Shown here: one piece after another, positions 49,638-60,076 of the stretch | Numbering within the stretch: the stretch's first letter is position 1 | Layout of the letters: the number at the start of each line of letters is the position of its first letter | Source of the DNA: Myxococcales bacterium | Lineage (GTDB): Bacteria > Myxococcota_A > UBA9160 > SMWR01 | Direction of reading: 5' to 3' | DNA: 64,000 nucleotides | NCBI GenBank assembly: GCA_022561775.1 | Contig: JADFQO010000008.1 | Location: forward strand, 1 to 64,000 | Made by a program: the position numbers and the translations under genes | Notes under the pieces: generated by a model | Told to the model about the DNA's origin: nothing | The model's input: only the letters and a program-made list of their open reading frames with translations | Databases searched by the model: none

Positions 49638-50009
49638 GGCGGGACCCCCTTGATGCGGGCGCACATCCCAAGCGGGCAGGTTCGGGCGTGACCCGGTTCG
49701 GCCCGGACGAAGCTGGTGATGAGCGTCGGGCCGGTGCTCGCACCTTGGGTGGAGCCATCAGAAACCCAACGGAGGCAGCAGGTTAGGTGATTGATCCGCC
49801 AGGGTCAAACGCGGCTCGGGAGGGGACCATCTCGGCGAGCTTGGGCACTCGGGGCGAGCGGTGAAGCCTGATCTCGCAGCGGTCCGGAAAGTCCGAGAAT
49901 GCAATCGAGACCCGCGCGCGCTGCTGCTCGGCACCCACGTAACCGATGCTTCGCTGCTCGCCATCGCGGATGCGATCAGCGAGCTCTCCACACAGCCAAT
50001 TCCGGAAGG

Positions 50010-50735
50010 CTAATTCTTCGCCAGTTCCTCGTCGATCACGCGCGCAAAGGATCCGTATGGCTGCGCACCGGAAAGAAATCGACCATTGACGAAAAAGCTC
50101 GGTGTTCCCGACACGCCGAGTTCGCGCGCCAGCGCCAGATCATCGTCAACCACCTTCCTGACCGACGAAGACGCGAGATCACTGTTGTATTGATCGATGT
50201 CCAAGCCGATCTCACCCGCATAGCGCAGATAGGTCTCCGGACTCAGATTTTTGGGGTCCGCAAAGATCCGATCGTGCATCTCCCAGAATTTACCCTGTCG
50301 ATGCGCAGCCTCTGCGGACTGGTGAGCCGCTCGGGCTTTTTTGTGCATCGATAGTGGGAGGTGCTTGAACACGAAGCGGACCTTGTCGCCGTATTCTTTG
50401 CCAATCTGTTCGAGCGTCGGGTTGACGCGGACGCAGAACGGACATTGGAAGTCGGCCCATTCGACGATGGTGACCTTCGCGGACTCCGAACCACGAACCG
50501 GCGCGTTGCCCACCTCGATTTCATAGACCTGCTGGGGATCCGGGCGCTTGGGAGCCGAGGGCCGGGCTGCAGCCGCAGGAGCTGCCGCTGCGACCTTCAG
50601 CGATTCATTGAGATCCTCGAGTTTGGTGGATCCGCGATCGATGGACATCACGAGCAGATAGGCACCCCCCAAGATCGAGGCGCCCAGTATCAATGCCGCG
50701 GCAACCAGCGCACCGCCCGATGAATGTCCTTGCAT
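50010..50735 (-). CDS. DsbA-like thioredoxin-fold protein, membrane anchored
   Basis: ADFQCPFCVRVNPTLEQI, GVSGTPSFFVNGRFLSG. Confidence 0.9.
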   Translation of the reverse strand: MQGHSSGGALVAAALILGASILGGAYLLVMSIDRGSTKLEDLNESLKVAAAAPAAAARPSAPKRPDPQQVYEIEVGNAPVRGSESAKVTIVEWADFQCPFCVRVNPTLEQIGKEYGDKVRFVFKHLPLSMHKKARAAHQSAEAAHRQGKFWEMHDRIFADPKNLSPETYLRYAGEIGLDIDQYNSDLASSSVRKVVDDDLALARELGVSGTPSFFVNGRFLSGAQPYGSFARVIDEELAKN

Positions 50736-50816
50736 TTGTTTGTGCTCCTTCGCGACTGCGGCTCGAGCTGATGCTGTGGCCGAGCCGAACGATAACCCAG
50801 ATTGGCCTCCGGATCG

Positions 50817-51779
50817 TCAGTAGTTTGTCGTTCGCGTCCGATGTCGGGGGTGGGCCTTCATTGCCGGAAGCTGCCCCCGCGTCCAGAGGACGGTATCGAG
50901 TTGCCGGGCTGTCATCTCGACCCCGGCTTCGCGCAACAACGCGACGCAGCACTCGACGGCGTGAACGGCAGCGGCGCGGATCTCCACCTCTTCCGGCGAG
51001 CCCGCCTCCAGCAGCTCGCCGGCGTCGATGCGGGCTGCGAGCGCGGGGTCGTAGACCAGCACGCCTTCGCGGCGAAGAACGTGAGGGACTAGGTTGTCGG
51101 CAAAGATTGTCAGCTGATCGAGGTCTGCAAACGCTCCATAGCCCTCCCCCTTGAATACCGCAGCGAGATCTGCCGACGTCAACTGGGCGCGTTTGTAGAA
51201 GGGGACCGCGAAGCCCGCATACTGCGAAACATCCCGATAAAGGGGCATCTCGATCAGGGTTTCGGCGAGACGTGCCGCGGAGCGGTTGGCGGAAACGATC
51301 GGGCCCGTCGGGTCTCCGTCGAAATGCTTCAGCAGAAATTCGCCGAGGTCGTTCAGCGCCCGCGAAAAGAGCGACATCAATTCAGCAACTTCGGGAACAC
51401 CCAGATTCTGAGCCATCACCCGCGCACAATCATCGGCGGACGTTGTGGCGAGCTGGCCTGCATCCCAGGGGCCATCGCGCTCCCAGTTTTCTCGGAGAGA
51501 CGTCGCGATCGTGAAGTAACCAGAGTGGCCCGGGCGTTTGGCGAGGTACGGAAAGTAGCCAGAGCCGAAATTGATTGCATCCAATGTGAGAATATACGCA
51601 GCGGTATCCTCGGGCGCGCCGACGTAGTAGTCGATTGGATCGAGCTGGATCGAAGGTGCGAGAAGATCGCGCGACCGAGTGAGGTCTTCGAGCGCACCAG
51701 CGTCAATCGAAACCGAGCGGGCGCTCTTCATCACACGCGCAGCCCTTCGGCGAATTCTTTCGAAGATCTCGCCTCTCAT
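50817..51779 (-). CDS. Queuosine-salvage-type protein (DUF2419/Qng1-like)
   Basis: LDAINFGSGYFPYL, NLVPHVLRREGVLVYDPALAARIDAGELLEAGSPEEVEIRAAAVHAVE. Confidence 0.8.
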   Translation of the reverse strand: MRGEIFERIRRRAARVMKSARSVSIDAGALEDLTRSRDLLAPSIQLDPIDYYVGAPEDTAAYILTLDAINFGSGYFPYLAKRPGHSGYFTIATSLRENWERDGPWDAGQLATTSADDCARVMAQNLGVPEVAELMSLFSRALNDLGEFLLKHFDGDPTGPIVSANRSAARLAETLIEMPLYRDVSQYAGFAVPFYKRAQLTSADLAAVFKGEGYGAFADLDQLTIFADNLVPHVLRREGVLVYDPALAARIDAGELLEAGSPEEVEIRAAAVHAVECCVALLREAGVEMTARQLDTVLWTRGQLPAMKAHPRHRTRTTNY

Positions 51780-52705
51780 TCGCCAAAACCGATCAGTGTT
51801 ATCGCTCCGGGAAGGAGTTCGAAACGAGCAGGAAGTACGCCCAGCGACTCACCGTCGACATCGAGTCGGATCGGCCCTGCCACTCCACAAGCCTCGATCA
51901 CCCGCCCTCGCCCCTGGAGAATCTGCGGATCGCGAATGTGGGATCCGCGATAGAGAAGCGGGAATTTCCGGAGCAGGGCGCATCGGGACATCCCGGGAAC
52001 GATCACCCAGTCGAAGAGCCCATCGTCGATGCGGGCGTTCGGGGCGACCCGCATTCCACCTCCGAAGTACGGTCCGTTCGCCACCGCGGCGACAGAGAGT
52101 GGACCGTCGAAGACGAGTTCTCCATCGACGGAAATTGACACAGGACCGCTCCGATACCGAGCGATACCCCGGACCGTTCCAATCATGTAGGACATTCGCC
52201 CGCCAAAAACCTTGGTGGTCCTATTCACCAACTCGTCTACGACACCACTGAGCCCAAAGCTCGCGACGTTCGCGAAATAGCCGGTGACCTCCTGTCTATC
52301 GTCGGTGCGATAAGTGACCCGGCCCGCGTCCACCCTCAAGGTCTTTCCAGCCGCGAGCCGTTCGATCGCAGCGTCGACGTTCAGTGGTTGGCCAAGGCCA
52401 CGCGCGAAATCGCTGGCGGTGCCAAGGGGAAGGAGTCCGATCACCGCGTAATCACCGAGCTGCGCAGACAGCAGTCCGGTGACGACTTCGCTCAACGTGC
52501 CATCGCCTCCCGCTACGATGATGCGTTCGATTCCCGAGCGTACGCCCTCCCGAGCGATGCGCTCGGCGTCCCGAGGAGCGCGGGTACACTCGATGTCGAG
52601 CGGGCCGAGCGCGCTTCGAAGCTTCGCTTCGAGCGACTTCAACCGCCGCGAAGCCGCTCGGTTTCGGCTTCTCGGGTTCGCGATCACCAGCGTGCGCGCG
52701 GGCAT
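51776..52705 (-). CDS. Diacylglycerol kinase-family lipid kinase
   Basis: VAGGDGTLSEVVTGLL, GLLPLGTASDFARGLG. Confidence 0.9.
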   Translation of the reverse strand: MPARTLVIANPRSRNRAASRRLKSLEAKLRSALGPLDIECTRAPRDAERIAREGVRSGIERIIVAGGDGTLSEVVTGLLSAQLGDYAVIGLLPLGTASDFARGLGQPLNVDAAIERLAAGKTLRVDAGRVTYRTDDRQEVTGYFANVASFGLSGVVDELVNRTTKVFGGRMSYMIGTVRGIARYRSGPVSISVDGELVFDGPLSVAAVANGPYFGGGMRVAPNARIDDGLFDWVIVPGMSRCALLRKFPLLYRGSHIRDPQILQGRGRVIEACGVAGPIRLDVDGESLGVLPARFELLPGAITLIGFGE

Positions 52706-52764
52706 GCGCAGAAGGGTAGGCGATCTCCTTCAGGCGCCGCTGTGCATCGCCATAGCGCGTCCGA

Positions 52765-55038
52765 TCATCCGCCCTGGCGCAGAAGGTTCAGCGCGGAACC
52801 CGCCCTAAACCAGGCAATCTGATCCTCGTTCATGGTGTGGCGGGTCAGGACGACGTCCTCCGAACCATCTTCGTGGTGGAAGACGACCTGCACGGTGCTC
52901 CCGGGCGCCAGATTGGATAGGCCCAGGATGCTCACGCGATCAGTTTCGCGCGCCTTCTCGTAGTCCTTGGGATTCTCGAAGCATAGCGGGAGCACGCCCT
53001 GCTTCTTGAGATTCGACTCGTGGATGCGCGCAAAGCTTCGGACGATGACCGCCGCACAACCCAGCAAGCGCGGAGACATCGCCGCGTGTTCCCGGCTCGA
53101 ACCCTCCCCGTAGTTCTCATCACCAATCGCAATCCAGCGCAGCCCCTCGGCCTTGTCGTGCCGCGCGATGGCCGCGAACCCGACACCTCGCTCTCCCGAG
53201 AGCAGGTCAAGACCCTTGCCGGTCTCCTCGGTGAAGGCGTTGACGGCGCCGATGAACATGTTGTCGCTGATATTGTCGAGATGACCGCGAAATCGCAGCC
53301 AGACACCCGCTGGGGAGATGTGATCCGTGGTGCATTTCCCCGCAACTTTGACGAGTAGCGGGAGGTGCTCGTAATCTCGACCATCCCAGCCTGAGAATGG
53401 CTCCAGGAGCTGTAGGCGTTCGCTCTCCGGTGAGACCACCACATCGACACCCGATCTCTCTTCGGGCGGCTCCACGTAGCCGGCGCGGCTGGCCACGAAG
53501 CCGCGGCTCGGAACTTCCGGAACGGGCGAAGGCGGATCGAGGATGAAGCACGTGCCATCGTCCGCTTCGATCTCATCTGTGATCGGATTGAACGACAGCC
53601 GGCCCGCGAGCGCGTACGCGATCACGATCTCGGGGCTCGCAATGAAGGAGAGTGTCTCTGCGCTACCGTCGTTGCGCCGACGGAAGTTGCGGTTGTAGGA
53701 GCTGAGGATCGAATTCGCCTCGCCTTCCGCAACGTCGTCACGCTTCCACTGCCCGATACACGGGCCGCACGCGTTGGCGAGCACGATTCCCCCGATGGCC
53801 TCCAAATCGGCGAGTTGACCGTCCCGCTTGATCGTCAGATGCACCTGCTCGGAACCCGGCGTCACCCAAAGCGCCGATTTCGACCGCGCACCGTGTCGCG
53901 CGGCCTGGCGCGCGACATCGGCTGCGCGCTCGAGATCTTCATACGACGAGTTGGTGCAGCTTCCGATCAACGCGGCTGAAAGCGTGTCGGGATATTCATG
54001 CTCCGCCGCGTCGGCCGCCATACGGGAAATCGGCCTCGCGAGGTCGGGCGTATGGGGCCCCACGATGTGCGGCTCGAGGGTCGAGAGGTCGATCTCGACG
54101 ATCTCATCGAAAAAAGAAACCGGATCCTTCGCGACTTCGGGATCCGCACGCAACAGCTCGGCGCGTTCATTTGCGAGGTCGGCCAACTCCTCCCGACCGG
54201 TCGCCTTGAAGTACGTCGCCATTCGCGCGTCGTAGGGAAAGATCGAGGTCGTCGCGCCCAGTTCGGCGCCCATGTTCGTAATCGTTCCCTTACCGGTGCA
54301 GCTGATCGACGCGGTGCCGGGACCGAAGTACTCGATCACCCGATTGGTCCCACCCGTCACCGTCAGCGTTTCGCAGACCTTGAGGATGACGTCCTTGGGA
54401 GACGACCAGCCGGAGAGTTCCCCCGTGAGATAGACACCGACAAGGTTCGGATAGAGGACCTCCCACGGAAAACCGGCCATCACGTCGACGGCGTCGGCTC
54501 CGCCGACCCCGCACGCGAACATCCCCAACCCGCCCGCATTGGGGGTATGGGAATCCGTACCGATCATCATTCCACCGGGAAACGCGTAGTTTTCGAACAC
54601 CACCTGGTGGATGATGCCCGCGCCGGGCCCCCAGAAGCCGATCCCATAACGCGCCGAGCTGCTGCTGAGAAAATCGTAGACCTCGCGGTTGACGTCATTC
54701 GCCTTCGCGAGATCGCCGGCCGCCCCGACGCGCGCTTGGATCAGATGATCGCAGTGCACGGTGGTTGGAATCGCCGTCGCGTCCTTGCCGGCCAACATGA
54801 ATTGCAAAAGCGCCATCTGTGCGGTTGCATCCTGCATCGCCACGCGATCCGGACGCGTGGCGACGTAGCTCGTACCGGGCTCCAACTCTTCTCCCTCAGG
54901 ATCGGCGAGGTGCCCGAGAAACACCTTCTCCGCGTAGGTGAGCGGGCGCCCCAGGCGTCGACGCACGATTTCGAGATTGCGCTCGAGCCGGTCGTAGACA
55001 CCGCGAACGAGTACGGCGGTCGTATCGATCGGGGGCAT
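52765..55038 (-). CDS. Aconitate hydratase (mitochondrial type)
   Basis: GTDSHTPNAGGLGMFACGVGGADAVDVMAG, IGSCTNSSYEDL, NACGPCIGQW, YGEGSSREHAA. Confidence 0.93.
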   Translation of the reverse strand: MPPIDTTAVLVRGVYDRLERNLEIVRRRLGRPLTYAEKVFLGHLADPEGEELEPGTSYVATRPDRVAMQDATAQMALLQFMLAGKDATAIPTTVHCDHLIQARVGAAGDLAKANDVNREVYDFLSSSSARYGIGFWGPGAGIIHQVVFENYAFPGGMMIGTDSHTPNAGGLGMFACGVGGADAVDVMAGFPWEVLYPNLVGVYLTGELSGWSSPKDVILKVCETLTVTGGTNRVIEYFGPGTASISCTGKGTITNMGAELGATTSIFPYDARMATYFKATGREELADLANERAELLRADPEVAKDPVSFFDEIVEIDLSTLEPHIVGPHTPDLARPISRMAADAAEHEYPDTLSAALIGSCTNSSYEDLERAADVARQAARHGARSKSALWVTPGSEQVHLTIKRDGQLADLEAIGGIVLANACGPCIGQWKRDDVAEGEANSILSSYNRNFRRRNDGSAETLSFIASPEIVIAYALAGRLSFNPITDEIEADDGTCFILDPPSPVPEVPSRGFVASRAGYVEPPEERSGVDVVVSPESERLQLLEPFSGWDGRDYEHLPLLVKVAGKCTTDHISPAGVWLRFRGHLDNISDNMFIGAVNAFTEETGKGLDLLSGERGVGFAAIARHDKAEGLRWIAIGDENYGEGSSREHAAMSPRLLGCAAVIVRSFARIHESNLKKQGVLPLCFENPKDYEKARETDRVSILGLSNLAPGSTVQVVFHHEDGSEDVVLTRHTMNEDQIAWFRAGSALNLLRQGG

Positions 55039-55069
55039 GGCTCCTCCTGCTGAGAAAAGCCCGGGGAGA

Positions 55070-56527
55070 TTAGCAGCTCAACTCCGCCAGCAGGTGCGCC
55101 GATGATCGGGAGGCCTTGCGGAAGTCATCGAGGTCGAGGCTTTCGTTTTCGCCGTGGGCATTGCAGGGCGGGTCTTCCAGTCCGAGCAGAAGCGCGGGGA
55201 TTCCACCCAGCACGCTGCTGAACGGGCCGACGAATGGAATCGAACCGCCACAACCGATCTCGACGGACTCCCGGCCGAATCCGGCGGCGAGTGCGCGGCG
55301 CGCCGCGTCGAACGCCGGACCTTCGGGCGTGGTCCTCCAACCGGGCACGGCGGTCGTCGCCTCGAGCTCCACGGTCAAGCCATGAGGAGGGTCCGAGGCC
55401 AGGAATTCGACCAGCAGCCGCGCGACCCGATCGGCGTCCTGGCCCGGTGCGAGGCGGACGCCGACCCTCGCCTTCGCCTCGGCGATGAGCTGATTGGCGG
55501 CTGTCGCGAGTGGCATCGCTTCGAGTGCGGTGATCGCCAGCGAGGGGCGGTACCAGATCCTTTCATACACCGAATAGCGTCCGTCCCCCACGAAGCGAGA
55601 ACCGTGCGGCATCCCGGCATCTCGACGGAAGACAGCTTCATCGAAGGGAAGCACGTCGAGTGCAGCACGCTGAGCGGCGGAAAGCACGGGAACATCGTCG
55701 AGCAGACCGGGCACCGCGATCTCGCCGGAGTCATCCACCAGGCGTGCCAACAGCATCGAAAGCGCGGTGGCGGCGTCGGGAACCGGGCCTCCCCACATGC
55801 CGCTGTGGATGGGATGGTCGAGAGCGCGCACCGTCACATCGACCGCCACGATTCCGCGCAGGCTCGTCGTCAGCGATGGTAACCCGGTGTCGAGATTGGC
55901 GGTGTCGGAGAGAATGAGTACGTCCGCGTCGAAGCGCTCGCGGTGGGTGCGCAGAAACTCGGCCAGGTGATCGGACCCGATCTCTTCCTCACCTTCGACG
56001 ATCAGCTTGACGTTGATCGGCAGGAAACCCTTGGTATCGAGCCAAGCGCGAAGCGCCGCCACGTGCAGCAGGATTCCAGCCTTGTCGTCGACGACTCCGC
56101 GCCCGTACAAGCGACCGTCCGCCCGCCGAGTGGGCTCGAAGGCCGGCGTCTGCCAATGCTCGAGGCGACCCGGCGGCTGCACGTCGTGATGGGCGTAGAT
56201 CAGAGCCGTCGGCGCGTCAGGCCCCGCATCGAGCCACTCCGCGGTCACGTATGGATGGGCGCCGTCGATCCGCAAGATCTCCACGCCGTGCAAACCGACA
56301 TCGCTGAACAGTTCCGCAACGCGTTCGGCAGACCGCTCGACTTCAACGGGGTCGAAGCCCGCCGCGGAGACGCTTGGGATCCTCGCGAGATCGGTCAGTT
56401 CTTCGATCGTCACATCGAACCGACGATCAATGGAATCGAGAATCGATTGGGGTGCCGGCACGGCCGCGCAGGATAGCACGAGATCAGGGGCGCGAACGAA
56501 GCGGCTATGCGGTGCGGTTGGAATCAA
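55070..56527 (-). CDS. M20-family dipeptidase/peptidase (start uncertain; possible GTG near 56461)
   Basis: IYAHHDVQPPG, GVVDDKAGILLH, VEGEEEIGS. Confidence 0.88.
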   Translation of the reverse strand: MIPTAPHSRFVRAPDLVLSCAAVPAPQSILDSIDRRFDVTIEELTDLARIPSVSAAGFDPVEVERSAERVAELFSDVGLHGVEILRIDGAHPYVTAEWLDAGPDAPTALIYAHHDVQPPGRLEHWQTPAFEPTRRADGRLYGRGVVDDKAGILLHVAALRAWLDTKGFLPINVKLIVEGEEEIGSDHLAEFLRTHRERFDADVLILSDTANLDTGLPSLTTSLRGIVAVDVTVRALDHPIHSGMWGGPVPDAATALSMLLARLVDDSGEIAVPGLLDDVPVLSAAQRAALDVLPFDEAVFRRDAGMPHGSRFVGDGRYSVYERIWYRPSLAITALEAMPLATAANQLIAEAKARVGVRLAPGQDADRVARLLVEFLASDPPHGLTVELEATTAVPGWRTTPEGPAFDAARRALAAGFGRESVEIGCGGSIPFVGPFSSVLGGIPALLLGLEDPPCNAHGENESLDLDDFRKASRSSAHLLAELSC

Positions 56528-59174
56528 CGAGTTCGGGGCGGCGGGAGCGCGGCCGAATCAGGGCCGGTAACACGATCAGGTTACAGACGACCGTAAAGCA
56601 GACACCGATGGTCAGCAGCCTCCCCAACGTCGCGAGACCCAGGTGAGTCGCCAAACCTAGGCTTCCGAAGCTCGCAATCGTCGTCAGCGCGCTGTAGGCA
56701 ACCGCCCGCGCCGTGCTCGTAGCCAATAGGTTCACCTCGTCTTCCGCGGCGACCCGCACGCGATGAACCAGGTGGATACCACTGTCGACACCGATTCCCA
56801 GCAGCAGCGGAAGTACGATCACGTCGGCGAAATTGAAGGGGATGTCCAGGAGTACCGCCGCCGCTACGGTCAGCGCAGAAGCGAGCAAGAGCGGAATCAA
56901 CACGAGTGCGGTGTCATCGATTCGCCGCCAGAGGATCAGCAGGAACAACGTAATCACGATGAATGCCGAAAGCATGGCCTGGGTCAGGGCGCGAACCACC
57001 GACCGGCCGGATTCGAGAATCTCCGATGCGCTACCCGCGACCTCGGGCGTGACGGTCTTGACGCCATCCACGAAGGCTGCCAGCGCGGCGTGATCGTTCA
57101 GGTCGTCGCGCGGAAAGATCTGGATTCGCACGCGCCCGTCGGCAGTGATCATCCGCTCCAAAATCGTGTCGGGCAATTTCTCCAGCGTCACGTGACCGGC
57201 AGACAGCGCGGCGTTCAACATCCTCAGCTGTTCTGGCAGGGTGCCGAGCATGCTGCTCTGGAGTGCTTCGAGCTCCCGCGTCGGATCCGGGGAATCCGTG
57301 AGTCTTTGGAGATAGCGACCGAGAACAGGTCGGAGCCGGCTCGCACTCGCCACCAACTCCGACTGCTCGCCGAATTCCTGCAAGCGACCGAGTTCGCGGG
57401 ATAGATCGACGAGCGCCTCCTCCTGTTCCGCAAGTGAGGGGGGCGGGACCTTGCCATCGGGGCCAGGAGGTGGCGCTACGAACATCGCAACGTCCTCGAT
57501 GATGCCAAGCTTGTTTTCCTGATCGGCGGGCACATAGTCTGACACGGTGACCACCCGCTCGACGACATCGAGCGCTTTCAACCGCTCAGCGAGAAACTGT
57601 GCGGACTCGAGGCTCGGCGCGACCGCGTTGAGCGACCACGGCGACGAAGCGCCCTTCTCCAGCAGCTCGTTGAAGGTCCGAACGGACTCGCTCGAAGGAT
57701 CGCGCACGTTGAGCGGATTGTTGTCGAAACGCGCCTGCGGCAGCAGCAGGACGGCACCAATCCCCATGACCAGAGCGGTGCCGCGAATGGCCCGCGGATG
57801 TCGCAGCGGCAGATTCGTGAAGCTCGCGTTCGACCACGAGACCCCCGCAGCGTACTCGCGACCCGCGGGAATGGGCCGAAGGCTGAGCAGCGCGGGAAGC
57901 AGCGTCAGTGTGCAGAACAGGCTGATGAACATTCCGGTACCCGAGATCAGCCCCAGTTCGGCAACCCCGATGAAATCCGTCGGCACGAAGGCGAAGAAAC
58001 CGATCGCAGTCGTTGTCGCGCAGAGAAAAATCGAGCTGCCCACATCCCGTGCGGTCTCGTTGAGGGCGACCGAGTGTTCGAGTCCACTGGCCAGAAGTTC
58101 GCGATAGCGAATGCAGACGTGGATCCCGAAGTCGACGCCGAGCCCGATGAAGAGCACAGCGAAACAGACCGAGATCAGATTGAGGTGTCCGATCGCAGCG
58201 GCCGTGAAACCCGCCGTCCAGACGAGACCCACGATCAGGGTTGCGAGCGTCGAGAGCACCATCCGGATCGAGCGGAGACCGAGGATCAGGATGATCGCGA
58301 CAAGTACGAGTGAAGCGATTCCCGCCGCTACCGCCTGGGTTCGCAGCACCTCCATCTCTTCGAAGGAGAGCGCTACGTCTCCGGTGATCCTCACGATGAC
58401 GCCTGATTCTGGTGTGAAGCCGAGTTCGTTGGCAATTCTGCGCACGGCGAGAATCGAACGCTTTGCGGGCTGGAACTCATCGAATTCCAGCACCGGTTGC
58501 ACGAGCAGGAAGCGCCGGCGCGCATCGAGGTCGAAATCGCCATCAGCCAGTACTTCGGCCCAGGAGAGGTGATAGGGTCTACCTTCGATTCGCGCGCTGA
58601 GCGCCTCGAGGAATCGATCGAAGAGCGCGTGCAGCTGATCCCCCGACACGTCGCCCTCGCGCACGGCTCGTCCGCCACGGGCCATCATCGACGCTAGCCC
58701 CCGCAGCGTCCCGTCGCGGGACAGCTCTGCTAGGTACGGCTGGGCGATCGCGAGCTTGTCGGCGAGGTCCTCCAGCTCCTCGGTCTCCAGGTACAGGAAG
58801 GCGTGATTCTCGAAGAACTCGCCGCCACCCGGAAGATAGGCGCGGTGAAAACGCCGGGGCTCCGCTTCCAATCGCGCAGCCAACGACGCCGCCGCTTCTC
58901 CTGCCCGCTCGGGTGTGGGCGCATCGATCACCACGAACATATTTTCGTAGAGCATCGGAAACGCCTCGTGATAACGGCGCTCGACCTGCTTGAAGGGAAG
59001 ATCTTGCGAGAACAGCGACTCGGTATCGCCGTGGATTCCGAGGTGGCTGACGACGTAGTAGATGATGACGAGGGTCGCGAGCGACATGCCGATCGTGATC
59101 GAGACGGCACTTTTCTGCACCCCGCCGACCCATTGTGCGAGCCATCGACCGATTGTCTGTTCGATCGAGTTCAC
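56505..59174 (-). CDS. RND-superfamily (MMPL/HpnN-like) exporter
   Basis: Twelve-TM RND layout; FIGLGVDFGIHVCIRYRE and LLGIGVDSGIHLVHRVR repeats. Confidence 0.88.
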   Translation of the reverse strand: MNSIEQTIGRWLAQWVGGVQKSAVSITIGMSLATLVIIYYVVSHLGIHGDTESLFSQDLPFKQVERRYHEAFPMLYENMFVVIDAPTPERAGEAAASLAARLEAEPRRFHRAYLPGGGEFFENHAFLYLETEELEDLADKLAIAQPYLAELSRDGTLRGLASMMARGGRAVREGDVSGDQLHALFDRFLEALSARIEGRPYHLSWAEVLADGDFDLDARRRFLLVQPVLEFDEFQPAKRSILAVRRIANELGFTPESGVIVRITGDVALSFEEMEVLRTQAVAAGIASLVLVAIILILGLRSIRMVLSTLATLIVGLVWTAGFTAAAIGHLNLISVCFAVLFIGLGVDFGIHVCIRYRELLASGLEHSVALNETARDVGSSIFLCATTTAIGFFAFVPTDFIGVAELGLISGTGMFISLFCTLTLLPALLSLRPIPAGREYAAGVSWSNASFTNLPLRHPRAIRGTALVMGIGAVLLLPQARFDNNPLNVRDPSSESVRTFNELLEKGASSPWSLNAVAPSLESAQFLAERLKALDVVERVVTVSDYVPADQENKLGIIEDVAMFVAPPPGPDGKVPPPSLAEQEEALVDLSRELGRLQEFGEQSELVASASRLRPVLGRYLQRLTDSPDPTRELEALQSSMLGTLPEQLRMLNAALSAGHVTLEKLPDTILERMITADGRVRIQIFPRDDLNDHAALAAFVDGVKTVTPEVAGSASEILESGRSVVRALTQAMLSAFIVITLFLLILWRRIDDTALVLIPLLLASALTVAAAVLLDIPFNFADVIVLPLLLGIGVDSGIHLVHRVRVAAEDEVNLLATSTARAVAYSALTTIASFGSLGLATHLGLATLGRLLTIGVCFTVVCNLIVLPALIRPRSRRPELVDSNRTA

Positions 59175-59287
59175 GATCGCTCATTCTCCCGCTAGAGGCT
59201 GTGGCCGGACTGCGAGGCGGCTGTAGGAAAGCATTCGGAGTCTAGCCGAAGCCTTCGCTAGACTCGATGCGAGGGAGCCACCGATAG

Positions 59288-59995
59288 ATGCGGACGCTCC
59301 CAATCAGCAGCAGGAGGAGCCACGTGAAGTCGCGATCGATTCGGTCCAGCCTGGGAATCACTCTCGGAGTCGCTGTTTTGCTTTCGGTTGCGAGTCCGAA
59401 TCTCGCGCTGCCCGATTCCGGCGAGGTCTCGGAGCCCAGCGCGCCCACAAAGGTGGTCGACGCGCTACACGAAATTCTGATCAGCGTGATGAAGGACGCG
59501 AAAACGCTTGGTTATGGCGGCCGCTTCGAGCGACTGGAACCCGTGATCAACGAGCTCTTCGACATCCCATTCATGGCCGAAAAATCGATAGGACGCTATT
59601 GGAAGACCATTGACGAGGAGAACCGGGCCCGCTTGCTCGCCACTTTCGAGCGTTTCACGGTTGCCAACTACGCCGGCCGCTTCACCGGTTACTCGGGGCA
59701 GCTCTTCGAAACCCTCAAGGAAGAAGCGTCCAAGTACGGAACCATTCTGGTCTACAGCCACCTGGTTTCAGCGGACGGCGAGACCATACAGCTCAACTAC
59801 CGACTGCGACCGGCCAAGGATGACGGTTGGAGGATCATCGACGTCTTGTTGAACGGAACCGTAAGTGAGCTCGCGCTGAGGCGCTCGGAGTATTCTTCGC
59901 TCATCCGGCGCAAGGGATTTGCGGCGCTGATATCGGCGCTCGACGATCGCATCGACGACCTCGCGGGCGGCAAGGTGCCCGACCGACCCTCCTAG
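59288..59995 (+). CDS. MlaC/HpnM-type phospholipid-binding protein
   Basis: IPFMAEKSIGRYWKTIDEENRARLLATFERFTVANYAGRF. Confidence 0.85.
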   Translation: MRTLPISSRRSHVKSRSIRSSLGITLGVAVLLSVASPNLALPDSGEVSEPSAPTKVVDALHEILISVMKDAKTLGYGGRFERLEPVINELFDIPFMAEKSIGRYWKTIDEENRARLLATFERFTVANYAGRFTGYSGQLFETLKEEASKYGTILVYSHLVSADGETIQLNYRLRPAKDDGWRIIDVLLNGTVSELALRRSEYSSLIRRKGFAALISALDDRIDDLAGGKVPDRPS

Positions 59996-60059
59996 GAGCG
60001 CGACCCCAGAATGGGGTTGCGCGACGACGCAAGCGAATCCAAAGGATTCGCCCGCTAGG
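59994..60059 (-). repeat. Two-hairpin repeat, copy A10 (alternative first hairpin)
   Basis: aggagcgcgaccccagaatggggttgcgcgacgacgcaagcgaatccaaaggattcgcccgctag. Confidence 0.9.
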
Positions 60060-60076
60060 AGTTCGATCCCAACAGA

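Noticed and set aside
49861-50013. Possible 50-aa GTG-started plus ORF (VKPDLAAVRKVRECNRDPRALLLGTHVTDASLLAIADAISELSTQPIPEG)
   Set aside because: Plausible composition but no clear Shine-Dalgarno or motif; too weak to list.
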